64,000 nt of DNA from Sphingomonas sp. BAUL-RG-20F-R05-02 (GTDB lineage Bacteria; Pseudomonadota; Alphaproteobacteria; Sphingomonadales; Sphingomonadaceae), in assembly GCF_022662305.1 (NCBI RefSeq), contig NZ_JAKNQH010000001.1, forward strand, positions 1 through 64,000, written 5' to 3'. Below the pieces are notes generated by a model. The model saw only the letters and a program-made list of their open reading frames with translations, ran no database searches and had not been told where the DNA came from. Positions 1 to 9,313 of this stretch are shown here, piece after piece. The position numbers and the translations under genes were made by a program. Numbering within the stretch: position 1 is the first letter of the stretch; the number at the start of each line of letters is the position of its first letter.

Positions 1-1
1 T

Positions 2-1003
2 TCCAACGCGTTCGGGCGGGAGCCGCTCGTCATCCTTGGTGCGGGCGTGGCGCGTTCCGCCGACAACCACAGCGATCGCATCGTCGCCGCATCGCGGCGA
101 ACGCTGACATTCTCAGGCATGAACAGCATCACCATCCCGGCCGGCGGCGACTGGCTGTCGGACCCTGTGTCGCTCGATCTTGCCGCGTTCGACGATCTCG
201 CCATCTCCCTGCGCGTCAACGGCGATGTGGCGAGCCAGACGACCCACCCGGGGTCGCGCGCGACCTCGTATCTCGCGCCCGGCGACAGTGTCGGGGCGGA
301 AAGCCTGCCCCGCGCGACCAAGTTCGACCACTGGTACATGCTATCCGGCGTGGAGGTGCAGCGGTGCGCGGCACCGAATGGCGTCGTCGCGCTGGGCGAC
401 TCGATTACGGACGGCCACGGCGCCACCACGAACGGCAACGATCGCTGGACGGACGTGCTGGCGCGGCGGCTCGGCGGGCAAACGGCGGTGCTGAATGAAG
501 GGATCGGTGGCAACCGCGTTTTGCTCGACGGGCTCGGACCGAACGCGGTGTCGCGGCTCGACCGCGACGTGCTGGCGCTGCCGGGTGTGCGCTCCGTCAT
601 CCTGCTGGAAGGGATCAATGATCTCGGTACCTTCACCCGACTCGAGGCGAAGACACCCGAACAGCGCCGCGCCTTCGTCGCGCAACTGACGGCGGGGTAC
701 GCGCAAATCGTCGAGCGGGCGCATGCGCGTGGGATCAAGGTCTATGGTGCGACGCTCACGCCATATATGGGCAGCGACTACTACCACCCCGACGCAGGCA
801 GCGAGGCCGACCGCCAAGCGATCAATAGCTGGATCCGTGCGCCCGGCCACTTCGACGGCGTGGTCGATTTCGACAAGGTGACGCGCGATCCCGCAAATCC
901 GTCGCGCCTCGCGGCAGCGTTCGATTCAGGCGATCACCTGCATCCCGGCCCCGCCGGCTACAAGGCGATGGGTGATGCAGTGCCGCTGGCGCTGCTACGG
1001 TAA
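2..1003 (+). CDS. SGNH/GDSL-family hydrolase, 5' end cut by window edge
   Basis: The reading frame is open to the first bases of the window, so the true start lies upstream and about 334 codons are visible. The family cleaves ester bonds, often in acetylated or acylated carbohydrates. The block I serine is in LGDSIT (GDS at nt 395-403), the block II/III Gly and Asn are in GGNRVL, EGINDL follows, and the catalytic Asp/His pair sits in GDHLHPG (nt 929-949). The N-terminal part before GDS resembles the beta-rich front module of secreted SGNH carbohydrate esterases, but the signal peptide would be outside the window. It converges on the xylose operon and shares a terminator with it. That neighbourhood suggests action on plant polysaccharide esters, which is an inference from position only. 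Confidence 0.85.
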   Translation, partial: SNAFGREPLVILGAGVARSADNHSDRIVAASRRTLTFSGMNSITIPAGGDWLSDPVSLDLAAFDDLAISLRVNGDVASQTTHPGSRATSYLAPGDSVGAESLPRATKFDHWYMLSGVEVQRCAAPNGVVALGDSITDGHGATTNGNDRWTDVLARRLGGQTAVLNEGIGGNRVLLDGLGPNAVSRLDRDVLALPGVRSVILLEGINDLGTFTRLEAKTPEQRRAFVAQLTAGYAQIVERAHARGIKVYGATLTPYMGSDYYHPDAGSEADRQAINSWIRAPGHFDGVVDFDKVTRDPANPSRLAAAFDSGDHLHPGPAGYKAMGDAVPLALLR

Positions 1004-1069
1004 CGTTCGCGGAGAGCAAGCGTTCAGCTCGGCCCGTTCGCCGCGGGCAACACCCTGCACCAAATGAAA

Positions 1070-1101
1070 GCAGGCCCGGAACCACACGGTTCCGGGCCTG
1101 C
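1070..1101. terminator. Bidirectional hairpin terminator between GDSL hydrolase and xylA
   Basis: A perfect 14-bp stem (1070-1083 with 1088-1101) closes a 4-nt loop between two convergent genes. On the minus strand it is followed by a short T-rich stretch (TTTCATTT), so it can end the xylA transcript and probably the plus-strand transcript too. Confidence 0.8.
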
Positions 1102-1142
1102 TGTTGTGGAGAGGACGGGGAGGGGCAACCCTCCCCACCCGA

Positions 1143-2453
1143 TCACACGAAGCGGTTGACGAGGTTCTCCAGTCGCTCCTGCTGGCCCGACCGCGGCTTG
1201 GGATCAAGCTGCTTCTCGACTGCGAGGTCGGCGATGCCAGCAAGGTCCAATCCACCGATCTGCGTGCCGAGGTCGCCCGTCCAGCCGGCGTAGCGTTCGG
1301 TCTTGATCTGGTCGACGCGACCGTCCTCGATCAGTGCGGCCGCCGCGAGCAGGCCGCGCGCCACCGTGTCGACGCCGCCAATATGGCCGTAGAACAGGTC
1401 GACCGGGTCCATCGACTGGCGCCGCACCTTCGAATCGAAGTTAAAGCCGCCATCGGTGAAGCCACCGGCGCGGATGATCTCGACCATCGCCAGCGTCAGC
1501 TCTTCCGCCGAGTTGGGGAATTGGTCGGTATCCCAGCCGTTCTGATGATCGCCCCGGTTGGCGTCGATCGAGCCGAACAGGCCGAGCGCGTTGGCGGTGG
1601 CGATCTCATGCTCGAACGTGTGACCGGCGAGGGTCGCGTGGTTCGCCTCGATGTTGACGCGCACTTCGTTCTCGAGGCCATAGCGCTTGAGGAAGCCGTA
1701 CACCGTTGCGGTGTCGAAGTCGTACTGGTGCTTGGTCGGCTCGTGCGGCTTCGGTTCGATCAGGATCGTGCCCTTGAAGCCGATCTTGTGCTTGTGCTCG
1801 ACGACGAGGCTCAAGAAACGCCCGAAATTGTCGAGTTCGCGCTTAAGATCGGTGTTGAGCAGCGTCTCGTAACCCTCGCGACCACCCCACAAAACGTAGT
1901 TCGAGCCGCCGAGCCGATGCGTCGCCTCAAGTGCGTCACGCACCTGCATCGCGCCGAATGCATAGACCTCGGGGTCGGGATTGGTCGCGCCGCCGGCGGC
2001 GAAGCGCGGGTGGCTGAACAGGTTGGCGGTACCCCACAGCAACTTGCGGCCCGATGAAGCCTGCAATTTCTCGAGGTGGTCGACCGCTTCGGCGAAGAAC
2101 TGGCGATGCTCGGTGACGTTCTTGGCATCGGCCATCACGTCGACGTCGTGAAAGCAGTAGAACGGCAGGTCGAGCTTCTGGAAGAAGTCGAACGCGACCT
2201 CACGCTTCATCGTGGCGGCGGCGCTGTCGTTGGCGCCGGCATGCCACGGGCGGTTGAAGGTGCCGCCGCCGAACACGTCGCTGCCCGGCCAGCAGAAGGT
2301 ATGCCAGAAGCATGCGGCGAAGCGGAGGTGATCCTCCATGCGCTTGCCGAGGACCATCTTGTCCTTGTCGTAGAACCGATAGGCCAGCTCGTTAGTGCTG
2401 TCCGGGCCTTCGTACGTGATCTTCGGGATATTGGCGAAATAGTCGATGGCCAT
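1143..2453 (-). CDS. xylA: Xylose isomerase
   Basis: A 436-residue protein of the usual length for class II xylose isomerases. It interconverts D-xylose and D-xylulose in the cytoplasm with divalent metal. Family signatures are visible: YCFHDVD carries the catalytic His/Asp pair, [17 protein letters not shown] and IEANHA carry metal-ligand acids, and GSIDANRGD follows. The ATG at 2453 shares its A with the TGA stop of xylB, so the two are translationally coupled. It is the last gene of a GH43-xylB-xylA operon on the minus strand, which fits intracellular use of xylose released from xylo-oligosaccharides. A strong hairpin lies just downstream. Confidence 0.97.
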   Translation of the reverse strand: MAIDYFANIPKITYEGPDSTNELAYRFYDKDKMVLGKRMEDHLRFAACFWHTFCWPGSDVFGGGTFNRPWHAGANDSAAATMKREVAFDFFQKLDLPFYCFHDVDVMADAKNVTEHRQFFAEAVDHLEKLQASSGRKLLWGTANLFSHPRFAAGGATNPDPEVYAFGAMQVRDALEATHRLGGSNYVLWGGREGYETLLNTDLKRELDNFGRFLSLVVEHKHKIGFKGTILIEPKPHEPTKHQYDFDTATVYGFLKRYGLENEVRVNIEANHATLAGHTFEHEIATANALGLFGSIDANRGDHQNGWDTDQFPNSAEELTLAMVEIIRAGGFTDGGFNFDSKVRRQSMDPVDLFYGHIGGVDTVARGLLAAAALIEDGRVDQIKTERYAGWTGDLGTQIGGLDLAGIADLAVEKQLDPKPRSGQQERLENLVNRFV

Positions 2454-3913
2454 CAGGCACTCCTGGATGCGTTGAGAGGGGAGATTTTGGAATAGGCTTG
2501 GCGGAACGCGTCGAGCTTCGGAGCGAGCCGGTCAACCAGCGATGCGTCGGGTTCGATAATATGCGCGACCGGTGGTGCGACGCAGACCTCCGCCGGGCTG
2601 CCGCCATCGACGGCAAGCTGCGCGAGCCGGGCGGCACCGAGCGCGGGACCGACCTCGCCGCCCTGCAGATAGACCAGCGGCGTGTTGAGTGCGGCGGCCA
2701 GCGTCTGCCCCCAGTAGCGCGAGCGCGCGCCGCCGCCGATTACCGACAATTGCTTCACCTCGGTGCCGGCACCGCGCAGCGCGTCGAGCCCGTCAGCGAG
2801 CGCGAACGCCACGCCTTCCAGCACCGCCTGCGCAAGCCGCTCCGGCCCGGTATCGTTGTCGAGGCGGAGGAACGCGCCGCGCACCTCGGCATCGTTATGC
2901 GGGGTACGTTCGCCCGACAGATAGGGGAGGAACAGCTCCGGGCCGCTCGCCGGTCCGACGGTTTCGGCGCGCGCGAACAGGTCGGCGGCGCCGGCCGCAC
3001 CGGTCAGCCGCGCCACCCAGTCGATGCAGGATGCAGCGGAGAGGTGCACCGCCATCTGGTGCCACATCTTAGGCAGGCAGTGACAGAAGGCATGCACCGC
3101 GCTGGCAGGATTGGGCCTGAACCGGTCGTTCGCGACGAAGATCACGCCCGACGTGCCGAGCGACAGCAACGCATCGCCATCCTTGACCACACCGACGCCA
3201 GCCGCGCCCGCCGCATTGTCGCCGCCGCCGCCCGCGACCGGCACCTGCGGCACGCCCCACAGTTCGGAAACCGCCGCGCTCAGCCGTCTGGTTGCGTCCG
3301 GACCTTCGACCAGCGCGGGCATCTGGCTGACGTCCAGCCCGCACGCGGCGAGCAGTTCGTCGCTCCACGTGCGGCCAGCCACGTCCAGCCACAGCGTGCC
3401 GGCGGCATCGGACATGTCCGATGCCTTTTCGCCGGTCATCAACAGCCGCACATAATCCTTGGGCAGCAACACCAGCCGGGTCTTGGCGAACACCTCCGGC
3501 TCATGCTTGCGCACCCACGCCAGCTTCGGCGCGGTGAAGCCGGGCATGACGATGTTGCCGCCGATCGTGCGGAACGCCGGCGTCGCCGCCTCCAGCTCGG
3601 CACATTCGGCGGCGCTGCGGCCGTCGTTCCACAGGATCGCGGGCCGCAGCGGCTTGTCGTCCGCGCCGAGCAGGGTCGCGCCGTGCATATGCCCGGCGAG
3701 GCCGATGCCGCGCACGCCGCGCCGCACGTCCGCGTCGATCGCCTGCACGGCGGCGGTGGTCGCCGTCCACCAGCTATCCGGGTCCTGCTCCGACCACAAA
3801 GGCTGCGGACGCTGCACAGTGAGCGGGGCGGTGCCTTGCCCGATCACCGTGCCATGTACGTCTATCACGACGGCCTTTACGCCCGACGTGCCAATATCGA
3901 TGCCGAGGAACAT
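2453..3913 (-). CDS. xylB: Xylulokinase
   Basis: A 486-residue FGGY-family kinase that phosphorylates D-xylulose to xylulose-5-phosphate for the pentose phosphate pathway. The N-terminal phosphate-binding strand ([17 protein letters not shown]), the substrate-side segment [12 protein letters not shown] and the C-terminal ATP-binding region [11 protein letters not shown] are all present. It starts 6 nt after the GH43 gene and its stop overlaps the xylA start by one base. The order and product fit the isomerase-kinase pair, so xylulokinase is preferred over other FGGY kinases. Confidence 0.96.
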   Translation of the reverse strand: MFLGIDIGTSGVKAVVIDVHGTVIGQGTAPLTVQRPQPLWSEQDPDSWWTATTAAVQAIDADVRRGVRGIGLAGHMHGATLLGADDKPLRPAILWNDGRSAAECAELEAATPAFRTIGGNIVMPGFTAPKLAWVRKHEPEVFAKTRLVLLPKDYVRLLMTGEKASDMSDAAGTLWLDVAGRTWSDELLAACGLDVSQMPALVEGPDATRRLSAAVSELWGVPQVPVAGGGGDNAAGAAGVGVVKDGDALLSLGTSGVIFVANDRFRPNPASAVHAFCHCLPKMWHQMAVHLSAASCIDWVARLTGAAGAADLFARAETVGPASGPELFLPYLSGERTPHNDAEVRGAFLRLDNDTGPERLAQAVLEGVAFALADGLDALRGAGTEVKQLSVIGGGARSRYWGQTLAAALNTPLVYLQGGEVGPALGAARLAQLAVDGGSPAEVCVAPPVAHIIEPDASLVDRLAPKLDAFRQAYSKISPLNASRSA

Positions 3914-3919
3914 GCGGGT

Positions 3920-5017
3920 TTATTTCACCATCGGATCGATGGTCTTGATTGAACCATCGGGATTGAAGAACAGCTCGGTCACCTTGACGTTGCGCAGGTG
4001 GTTCTTGTTGCTGAGCTGCGTGTCCGCATAGAACAGCCACCACTTGCCGGCGTCCTGGATGATCGAATGATGCGTCGTCCAGCCCTGCACCGGCAGCAGG
4101 AAATGCCCGCGATATTTGAACGGACCATAAGGGCTGGTGCCGGTCGCATAGGCGAGGAAGTGCGTGTCGCCGGTCGAATACGTGTAATAATAGGTGCCGC
4201 CGCGCTTGAACATCCACGAGCCTTCGAAGAAGCGCTTGTCATGCTCGCCGCCCTTCACCGGCTGGCCATCGGCACCGAGGATCACCGCATTGCGCGGCTT
4301 CTCGGCAAAGCTCTTCATGTCCGCGTTCATCCGCACGACCTGACCCGACAGCGCGGGCTGGTCGTCCTTCAGCAGATCGGTATCGCTGCCGTTGGGATCA
4401 TACACGCCGTTCTTCCAGCGCTGGAGCTGGCCACCCCAGATACCGCCGAAATACATGTAGGTCTTGCCGTCGTTATCGGTGAACACCGCCGGGTCCATCG
4501 AGAAGCTGCCGGCGATCGGCTTGGGATCGGCCTTGAACGGGCCCATCGGGTTCTTCGAGGTGGCGACGCCGATCTTGAATGCGCCGAGACCGTTCTTGTC
4601 CTTGGATTTGTCGCGGGCGGGGAAGTACAGATAGTAGGTGCCGTTCTTGTAGGCGGCATCGGGCGCCCACATCTGCTTGGACACCCACGGCACGTCCTTG
4701 GCGTCGAGCGCGACCGGGCCGATCGTGACTGGACCGCCGATCTTGTCCATGCGCAACACGCGATAGTCATGCATGGCATATTCGTTGCCGAGATCGTCGT
4801 CGGGCGTATCGGTCGGCACGTCGTGCGACGGATAGACGTAGATCTTGCCGTTGAAGACGTGCGCCGAAGGGTCGGCGGTATAGATAGACGTGACCAGCGG
4901 CTGCGACAGGAACTTGGATTTATCCGCGCCACCGTTTTGAGCGGTTGCGGCGGTCGCGCCCGCGCACAGCAGCGCGGCGACCATCAGGCTTTTGCGAAAT
5001 GTCATGCCGTTCATCAC
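3920..5017 (-). CDS. Secreted glycoside hydrolase family 43 enzyme (xylosidase/arabinosidase type)
   Basis: A 365-residue protein with a Sec signal peptide (positive start, hydrophobic core, AATAQ near residue 26), so it is probably periplasmic. GH43 five-bladed propeller signatures are visible: the catalytic base Asp in YTADPSAHVF, the pKa-modulating Asp in SMDPAVFTDND, and the acid Glu in FEGSWMFKRGG. Family members remove xylose or arabinose from plant oligosaccharides. It is the first gene of the xylose operon, directly behind a promoter and operator, which favours beta-xylosidase-like activity; exact specificity cannot be read from sequence. Two in-frame ATGs near the start (MMNGM) leave the start uncertain by a few codons. 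Confidence 0.9.
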   Translation of the reverse strand: MMNGMTFRKSLMVAALLCAGATAATAQNGGADKSKFLSQPLVTSIYTADPSAHVFNGKIYVYPSHDVPTDTPDDDLGNEYAMHDYRVLRMDKIGGPVTIGPVALDAKDVPWVSKQMWAPDAAYKNGTYYLYFPARDKSKDKNGLGAFKIGVATSKNPMGPFKADPKPIAGSFSMDPAVFTDNDGKTYMYFGGIWGGQLQRWKNGVYDPNGSDTDLLKDDQPALSGQVVRMNADMKSFAEKPRNAVILGADGQPVKGGEHDKRFFEGSWMFKRGGTYYYTYSTGDTHFLAYATGTSPYGPFKYRGHFLLPVQGWTTHHSIIQDAGKWWLFYADTQLSNKNHLRNVKVTELFFNPDGSIKTIDPMVK

Positions 5018-5051
5018 CCTCTTTAGCCTTCTCGTGAGGCTCGCATTGAAT

Positions 5052-5065
5052 AGATAGCGCTACCA
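5052..5065 (-). promoter_or_regulatory. LacI-type operator (XylR-like box) of the xylose operon
   Basis: The palindrome TAGCGCTA occupies 5055-5062. On the minus strand it extends as TGGTAGCGCTATC, resembling the repressor boxes of LacI-family xylose regulators known from Caulobacter. It begins 35 nt upstream of the GH43 start and overlaps the predicted -10, a position suited to repression relieved by xylose. No LacI-family regulator gene is in this window. Confidence 0.6.
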
Positions 5066-5090
5066 TATCCGCGAAAATCGGCTGTGGCAA
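5062..5090 (-). promoter_or_regulatory. Sigma-70-type promoter of the GH43-xylB-xylA operon
   Basis: Reading the minus strand, a -35 TTGCCA (5085-5090) is followed by a 17-nt spacer and a -10 TATGGT (5062-5067). The -10 runs directly into the palindromic operator. Spacing and placement upstream of the first operon gene are right; no start site has been mapped. Confidence 0.55.
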
Positions 5091-5434
5091 CGCCGTGTGG
5101 GCAGGCTTTTCTGCCCCCATAGCAATGCCGCCGCCCGTGGAATGAAGCGGCAGCGCGGCGATGCACGCCGATCTTTTCATACTTCTCGACGAGCGCGGCT
5201 TCGCGGTGTCTCCGGGGGTCGGGGAGCTTGGCGACCATGTGATCGCGCGCGCCTTTGCGGAGAAGTACGCCACCCAGCCTGTTGCGATGGGTTCGCGAAA
5301 AGGCAGGCAGGGGCGGTTGACGTTGCCGGGCGGGTCTGTAGAGCGCTGCGGGTTACGCTCGCGGCGACGCAGCGCCGCCAGCGCGGCCGGTCGTTCAGCC
5401 GTGAGCCCTGATTAGACGAAACGGAACCTGCCTC

Positions 5435-6247
5435 ATGAACGCGCCTGCCCAAACGCCGCGCCTGCTGCCCGAACATACCAGCTTCCACGCCGTCGCGGTG
5501 AATTGGGTGCGCCATTGGAACGAGCATCTGTTCAGCTTTGCGATCGAACGGCCGGCGTCGCTGCGCTTCCGCTCGGGCGAGTTCGTGATGATTGGCCTCG
5601 ATGACGGCGCCAAGCCGCTGATGCGCGCCTATTCAATCGCAAGCCCGGCCTATGCCGAGGAGCTCGAATTTCTATCGATCAAGGTCCAGGACGGTCCGCT
5701 CACCTCGCGGTTGCAGGCGATCCAACCGGGCGATCAACTTTACCTGGCGCGCAAACCCGTCGGCACTTTGGTGTGTGATGCGCTGCTGCCCGGAAGCCGG
5801 CTGTTCCTGCTCTCGACCGGAACCGGCCTTGCGCCATTCCTCAGCCTGATCCGCGATCCCGACGTGTATGATCGCTTCTCGCAGATCATCGTCGTCCACA
5901 GCGTGCGCCGAGTCAGCGATCTCGCCTATCACGACGAACTCGCCGGCCGTCTCGCCGATGATCCGCTCGTCGCGGATCAGGCTGCCGAGCAGTTTCACTA
6001 TATCCCGACCGTCACGCGCGAGCCGTTCCACACGTCGAAGCGCATCAACGGCCTGATCGAGGACGGCACGCTGTTCAAGGACCTCGTCGGCGCCAACAAG
6101 CTCGATCCGGAAACCGACCGGGTCATGCTGTGTGGCAGCAATGCGATGATCCACGAATTCGCCACGATGCTGGAATCGGAAGGCTTCAGCGAAGGCTCGA
6201 ACGCCAACCCGGGCCATTTTGTAATCGAACGCGCCTTCGTCGGCTGA
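5435..6247 (+). CDS. fpr: Ferredoxin--NADP(+) reductase
   Basis: A 270-residue flavoprotein of typical bacterial FPR length. It moves electrons between NADPH and ferredoxin or flavodoxin in the cytoplasm, for redox balance and oxidative-stress defence. The FAD-binding RAYSIASP motif, the NADP-binding LLSTGTGLAPFLSLI segment and the C-terminal end ERAFVG (typical of subclass I bacterial FPRs) are visible. The ATG at 5435 is preceded by a weak purine stretch. It is monocistronic; the next feature is a tRNA on the opposite strand. Confidence 0.93.
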   Translation: MNAPAQTPRLLPEHTSFHAVAVNWVRHWNEHLFSFAIERPASLRFRSGEFVMIGLDDGAKPLMRAYSIASPAYAEELEFLSIKVQDGPLTSRLQAIQPGDQLYLARKPVGTLVCDALLPGSRLFLLSTGTGLAPFLSLIRDPDVYDRFSQIIVVHSVRRVSDLAYHDELAGRLADDPLVADQAAEQFHYIPTVTREPFHTSKRINGLIEDGTLFKDLVGANKLDPETDRVMLCGSNAMIHEFATMLESEGFSEGSNANPGHFVIERAFVG

Positions 6248-6435
6248 GGCGCCTGCGCCGCAGCTCCGATCGTGACTTGTGCGTATCGTGAGATAGACGA
6301 CCTCAACCGAGCCTGGCAGTGTCGGAGGCGCTGCCGCTGACAAGGCGGTGGCGCGGCGTTGTGATGTTAGCTGAGGTCGAGAGAGGTGCCGCGCGAGGCC
6401 GTCGCGAAGTGTTGAGGCGCGATGGCCCCCTGAGG

Positions 6436-6518
6436 TGGTGCGGACGGCGGGACTCGAACCCGCACTCCGAAGAGGGAGATTTTAAGTCTCCTGCGTCTAC
6501 CGATTTCGCCACGTCCGC
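6436..6518 (-). tRNA. tRNA-Leu, anticodon UAA
   Basis: On the minus strand the sequence folds as a tRNA with acceptor stem GCGGACG/CGTCCGC, a 5-bp anticodon stem GGAGA/TCTCC around loop CTTAAAA (anticodon UAA), a long class II variable arm and T-loop TTCGAGT. The discriminator A and CCA are encoded (6436-6439). The long variable arm and anticodon both indicate leucine. Confidence 0.97.
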
Positions 6519-6570
6519 ATGTGCGACCCGCCAAACCGCAGGATGCGCCAGTCGTCAAGACGATGATGTC

Positions 6571-6849
6571 TCAGACGTTAAGTCGCAGGCGCATTTCTTT
6601 GCCCGGTTTGAAATACGGCACCCGTTTGGCAGTGACGTCGACCACTTCGCCCGTGCGTGGATTGCGACCCGTGCGAGCGTCGCGGGCGCGCGTTGAAAAG
6701 GCACCAAAGCCGCGCAGTTCGACTCGGCCCCCGGCAGCAAGCCGCTTGCAGATCTCGTCGAAAAACGTGGTGACGATCGCCTCGATGTCACGCAGCGCAA
6801 GATCGGGATTTTCGTCGGCCAGCATCTGGACCAGTTCCGATCGAATCAT
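6571..6849 (-). CDS. ihfB: Integration host factor subunit beta
   Basis: A 92-residue HU/IHF-fold protein. It would pair with IhfA to bend DNA at specific sites, affecting transcription, replication and recombination. The start [10 protein letters not shown], the core [11 protein letters not shown] and the DNA-contacting arm RNPRTGE followed by [10 protein letters not shown] are characteristic of IHF-beta. It lies downstream of rpsA on the same strand, the conserved proteobacterial order, but a strong hairpin at 6962-7002 separates the two, so it likely has its own promoter in the 7003-6850 side of the gap. Confidence 0.94.
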   Translation of the reverse strand: MIRSELVQMLADENPDLALRDIEAIVTTFFDEICKRLAAGGRVELRGFGAFSTRARDARTGRNPRTGEVVDVTAKRVPYFKPGKEMRLRLNV

Positions 6850-6961
6850 TGCGCTCTAAGCTCCCGAGAGGCGAATCGAAGCAGAATGCCGCGTCGATCA
6901 TCCCCTTTCGGCGCGCATCTCCTGCATACACTTAGATCAATCCACCCGAATGTAAACGCAA

Positions 6962-7002
6962 AATGGGACCGAACGCGTCTTACTTTCGCGTCCGGTCCCA
7001 TT
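6962..7002 (-). terminator. Rho-independent terminator of rpsA
   Basis: A 10-bp stem (6962-6971 with 6993-7002) is extended inside by a CGCG/CGCG pairing. On the minus strand it is followed by TTTT, right after the rpsA stop at 7051. Confidence 0.8.
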
Positions 7003-7050
7003 CAGGATTATTTCGGTGGCCGATTTTGTCGGCCACCTTTCACATCAAGT

Positions 7051-8769
7051 TCAGCGCTTCTCGTCGCGCGCCTTGAGCGCGAGGCCGAGAATGTCGCCCA
7101 GCGACGCGCCCGAGTCGGACGAACCGTACTGCGCCACGGCCTGCTTCTCTTCGGAGATCTGCATTGCCTTGACCGAGAAGGTCGGCTTCTTCGAACGATC
7201 GAAGCCGGTTACCATCGCATCGAACTTCTGGCCGACCTGGAACCGCTCCGGACGCTGCTCGTCGCGGTCACGGCCAAGATCGGTGCGCTTGATGAAGCCA
7301 GTCGCGCCATCGTCGCCGACCTGAACCTCGAGGCCCGCATCGCGAACTTCGAGAACCGTCACGGTGACGACCGCGTTCTTGTTCAGGCCCGAACCCGAAC
7401 CACCGCCCGATGCCGGGGCACCCGACGGCGCGCCACGCTCAAGCTGCTTCATGCCAAGCGAGATACGCTCCTTCTCGGCATCGATGTCGAGCACGACCGC
7501 CTGAACGACCTCGCCCTTGCGGTGCAGGTTAAGTGCGTCCTCGCCCGAAACGCCCCAGGCGATGTCCGACATGTGGACCATGCCGTCGACGTCGTTGTCC
7601 AGACCGATGAACAGGCCGAACTCGGTTGCGTTCTTGACTTCGCCCTCGACGGTCGAACCGATCGGATGCGCCTCCAGGAAGGCCTCCCACGGATTGGCCT
7701 GGGCCTGCTTGAGGCCGAGCGAGATGCGGCGCTTGTCGGGATCGACCTCGAGCACGACGACATCGACTTCTTGGCTGGTCGAGACGATCTTGCCGGGATG
7801 GACGTTCTTCTTGGTCCACGACATTTCGGACACGTGGACGAGACCCTCGATGCCCGCTTCCAGCTCGACGAACGCACCATATTCGGTGATGTTCGTGACG
7901 CGGCCGGTGAGCTTCGCGCCGACCGGATACTTGGCCGATGCACCATCCCACGGATCGCTCTCGAGCTGCTTCATGCCGAGCGAGATGCGCTGCGTGTCCT
8001 TGTTGATGCGGATGATCTGAACCTTGACGGTATCGCCAATGTTGAGAACTTCCGAAGGATGGCCGACGCGCTTGTAGCTGAGATCGGTGACGTGCAGCAG
8101 GCCATCGATACCGCCCAGGTCGACGAACGCACCGTAATCGGTGATGTTCTTGACGACGCCGTCGATGATCTGACCCTCGGCGAGGCTGAGGATCAGGCCC
8201 GAACGCTGCTCGGCGCGGGTTTCCTCGAGGATCGCGCGACGCGACACGACGATGTTGCCGCGCTTGCGGTCCATCTTGAGGATCTGGAAGGGCTGGGGGA
8301 TGTCCATCAGCGGCGTGACGTCGCGCACCGGACGGATATCGACCTGCGAACCGGGCAGGAACGCCACGGCGCCGTTGAGGTCGACGGTGAAGCCGCCCTT
8401 GACGCGGCCGAAGATGACGCCCTCGACGCGTGCGGTCTTGGCGAATTCGGTCTCGAGCGTGTCCCATGCGGCTTCGCGGCGGGCGCGATCGCGCGACAGC
8501 ATCGCTTCGCCGTGCACGTTCTCGACGCGATCGACATAGACTTCGACTTCGTCGCCAACCTTGAGATCGGCCTTCTGGCCCGGCGCTGCGAATTCGCGCA
8601 GCGGCACGCGGCCCTCGGACTTGAGGCCGACGTCGATCACGGCGAGATCGTTCTCGATGCCGGTGACGGTGCCCTTGACGACGCGGCCTTCAAAGCTGTC
8701 GGCGCCGCCGAGCGTCTGTTCGAGGAGAGCCGCGAAATCGTCGCGGGAGGGGGATGCGAGAGTCGCCAT
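7051..8769 (-). CDS. rpsA: 30S ribosomal protein S1
   Basis: 572 residues from the ATG at 8769 (MATLASPSRDDF), the expected length for a proteobacterial S1 with six S1/OB repeats. It brings mRNAs to the 30S subunit. Repeated S1 motifs such as YGAFVDLGGIDGLLHV, YGAFVELEAGIEGLVHV and FGLFIGLDNDVDGMVHM are visible. The frame stays open 32 codons upstream, but that stretch is not S1-like. There is no good Shine-Dalgarno site: an AGGA lies about 13 nt upstream, and the tract CCCTCTCCTTT directly precedes the ATG. This fits the known translational self-control of rpsA, though the mechanism here is an inference. A terminator follows the gene. Confidence 0.96.
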   Translation of the reverse strand: MATLASPSRDDFAALLEQTLGGADSFEGRVVKGTVTGIENDLAVIDVGLKSEGRVPLREFAAPGQKADLKVGDEVEVYVDRVENVHGEAMLSRDRARREAAWDTLETEFAKTARVEGVIFGRVKGGFTVDLNGAVAFLPGSQVDIRPVRDVTPLMDIPQPFQILKMDRKRGNIVVSRRAILEETRAEQRSGLILSLAEGQIIDGVVKNITDYGAFVDLGGIDGLLHVTDLSYKRVGHPSEVLNIGDTVKVQIIRINKDTQRISLGMKQLESDPWDGASAKYPVGAKLTGRVTNITEYGAFVELEAGIEGLVHVSEMSWTKKNVHPGKIVSTSQEVDVVVLEVDPDKRRISLGLKQAQANPWEAFLEAHPIGSTVEGEVKNATEFGLFIGLDNDVDGMVHMSDIAWGVSGEDALNLHRKGEVVQAVVLDIDAEKERISLGMKQLERGAPSGAPASGGGSGSGLNKNAVVTVTVLEVRDAGLEVQVGDDGATGFIKRTDLGRDRDEQRPERFQVGQKFDAMVTGFDRSKKPTFSVKAMQISEEKQAVAQYGSSDSGASLGDILGLALKARDEKR

Positions 8770-9313
8770 AAAGGAGAGGGTTCCTAGTCTTCTGTTCCGG
8801 CCGGCCGGTTGTATCCGGCGGTCTTCTAGCCGATCCGCCGCGAAAGCCTCATGCCGTCGCGGCATCCTGGCAAACCAATGAAGCGGAGGATGACCCTTTC
8901 AAAGCGAAAAGGGCGCAGGAGGACAAACCTCCGCGCCTTCCTCCGCGAGCACCTGCCCGCCGGACCCAATGCTCATAGCGGGTAGCGCGAACGATAGCAA
9001 GGTGGCGTCCTTTATCGTTACACCTCCGCTTAAGTACAGCGTTGACTGCCGGGGGGGCAGAAGCGGAGCCTGTGCCGTCGGTGATAACCGGCTAAGAAAA
9101 CGGGCTGTGGAGAGGGTGCGTAATGATGCTGCGATGCAGGCGGGGAACTGTGGTTGCGCTTGAGGTTCGCGTGAGCGGGGTGTTGCTGGAACGGGCGCGG
9201 CGCGACGCGGAGTTGGACCGGTTGATCGGCCCGGCGCTGGCGGCGATCTGAACGCGACCGGAAGCGGCGGCAAACAACGCCGCTTCCCTTACCAGAAGCA
9301 CTCGACCGGCAGT
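8770..9313. other. Long rpsA leader/intergenic region between cmk and rpsA
   Basis: This 544-nt gap precedes rpsA on the minus strand and follows cmk. It should hold the rpsA promoter and a long 5' leader. A hairpin-forming CCCTTT/AAAGGG pair lies near 8894-8915 and a GGCCGGCCGG self-complementary stretch near 8799-8810. A candidate 42-codon plus-strand frame at 9123-9251 is listed separately. No promoter hexamers could be assigned with confidence. Confidence 0.5.
9123..9251 (+). CDS. Candidate 42-residue protein, doubtful
   Basis: A short frame starts ATGATG and ends TGA. Its GC-rich third positions and leucine/arginine-rich end (LDRLIGPALAAI) look coding-like. It runs opposite to the flanking genes inside the rpsA leader region. 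There is no clear ribosome-binding site and no family is recognised; it could equally be a decayed gene end or chance. Confidence 0.2.
   Translation: MMLRCRRGTVVALEVRVSGVLLERARRDAELDRLIGPALAAI

Larger units (their letters stand above)
5018..5434. other. Divergent intergenic region between xylose operon and fpr
   Basis: This 417-nt region separates two divergent transcription units. The xylose-operon side holds the promoter and operator described separately. Short open frames here (for example 5161-5415 on the plus strand) lack a convincing start signal and change character halfway, so none is called a gene. A TTGACG hexamer at 5317-5322 could be part of the fpr promoter, but no good -10 accompanies it. 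Confidence 0.5.

Noticed and set aside
2498..3952. 484-codon plus-strand open frame opposite xylB
   Set aside because: Antisense shadow of a clear xylulokinase; Arg/His/Gln-rich translation with no family resemblance.
5161..5415. 84-codon plus-strand frame upstream of fpr
   Set aside because: No ribosome-binding site, no family resemblance, and the second half is low-complexity Arg/Ser/Ala.
6886..8787. Long plus-strand open frame (633 codons) opposite rpsA
   Set aside because: It is a shadow of the highly constrained rpsA frame in GC-rich DNA. Its composition is biased to Asp/Arg/His with no recognisable domain and no start signal.
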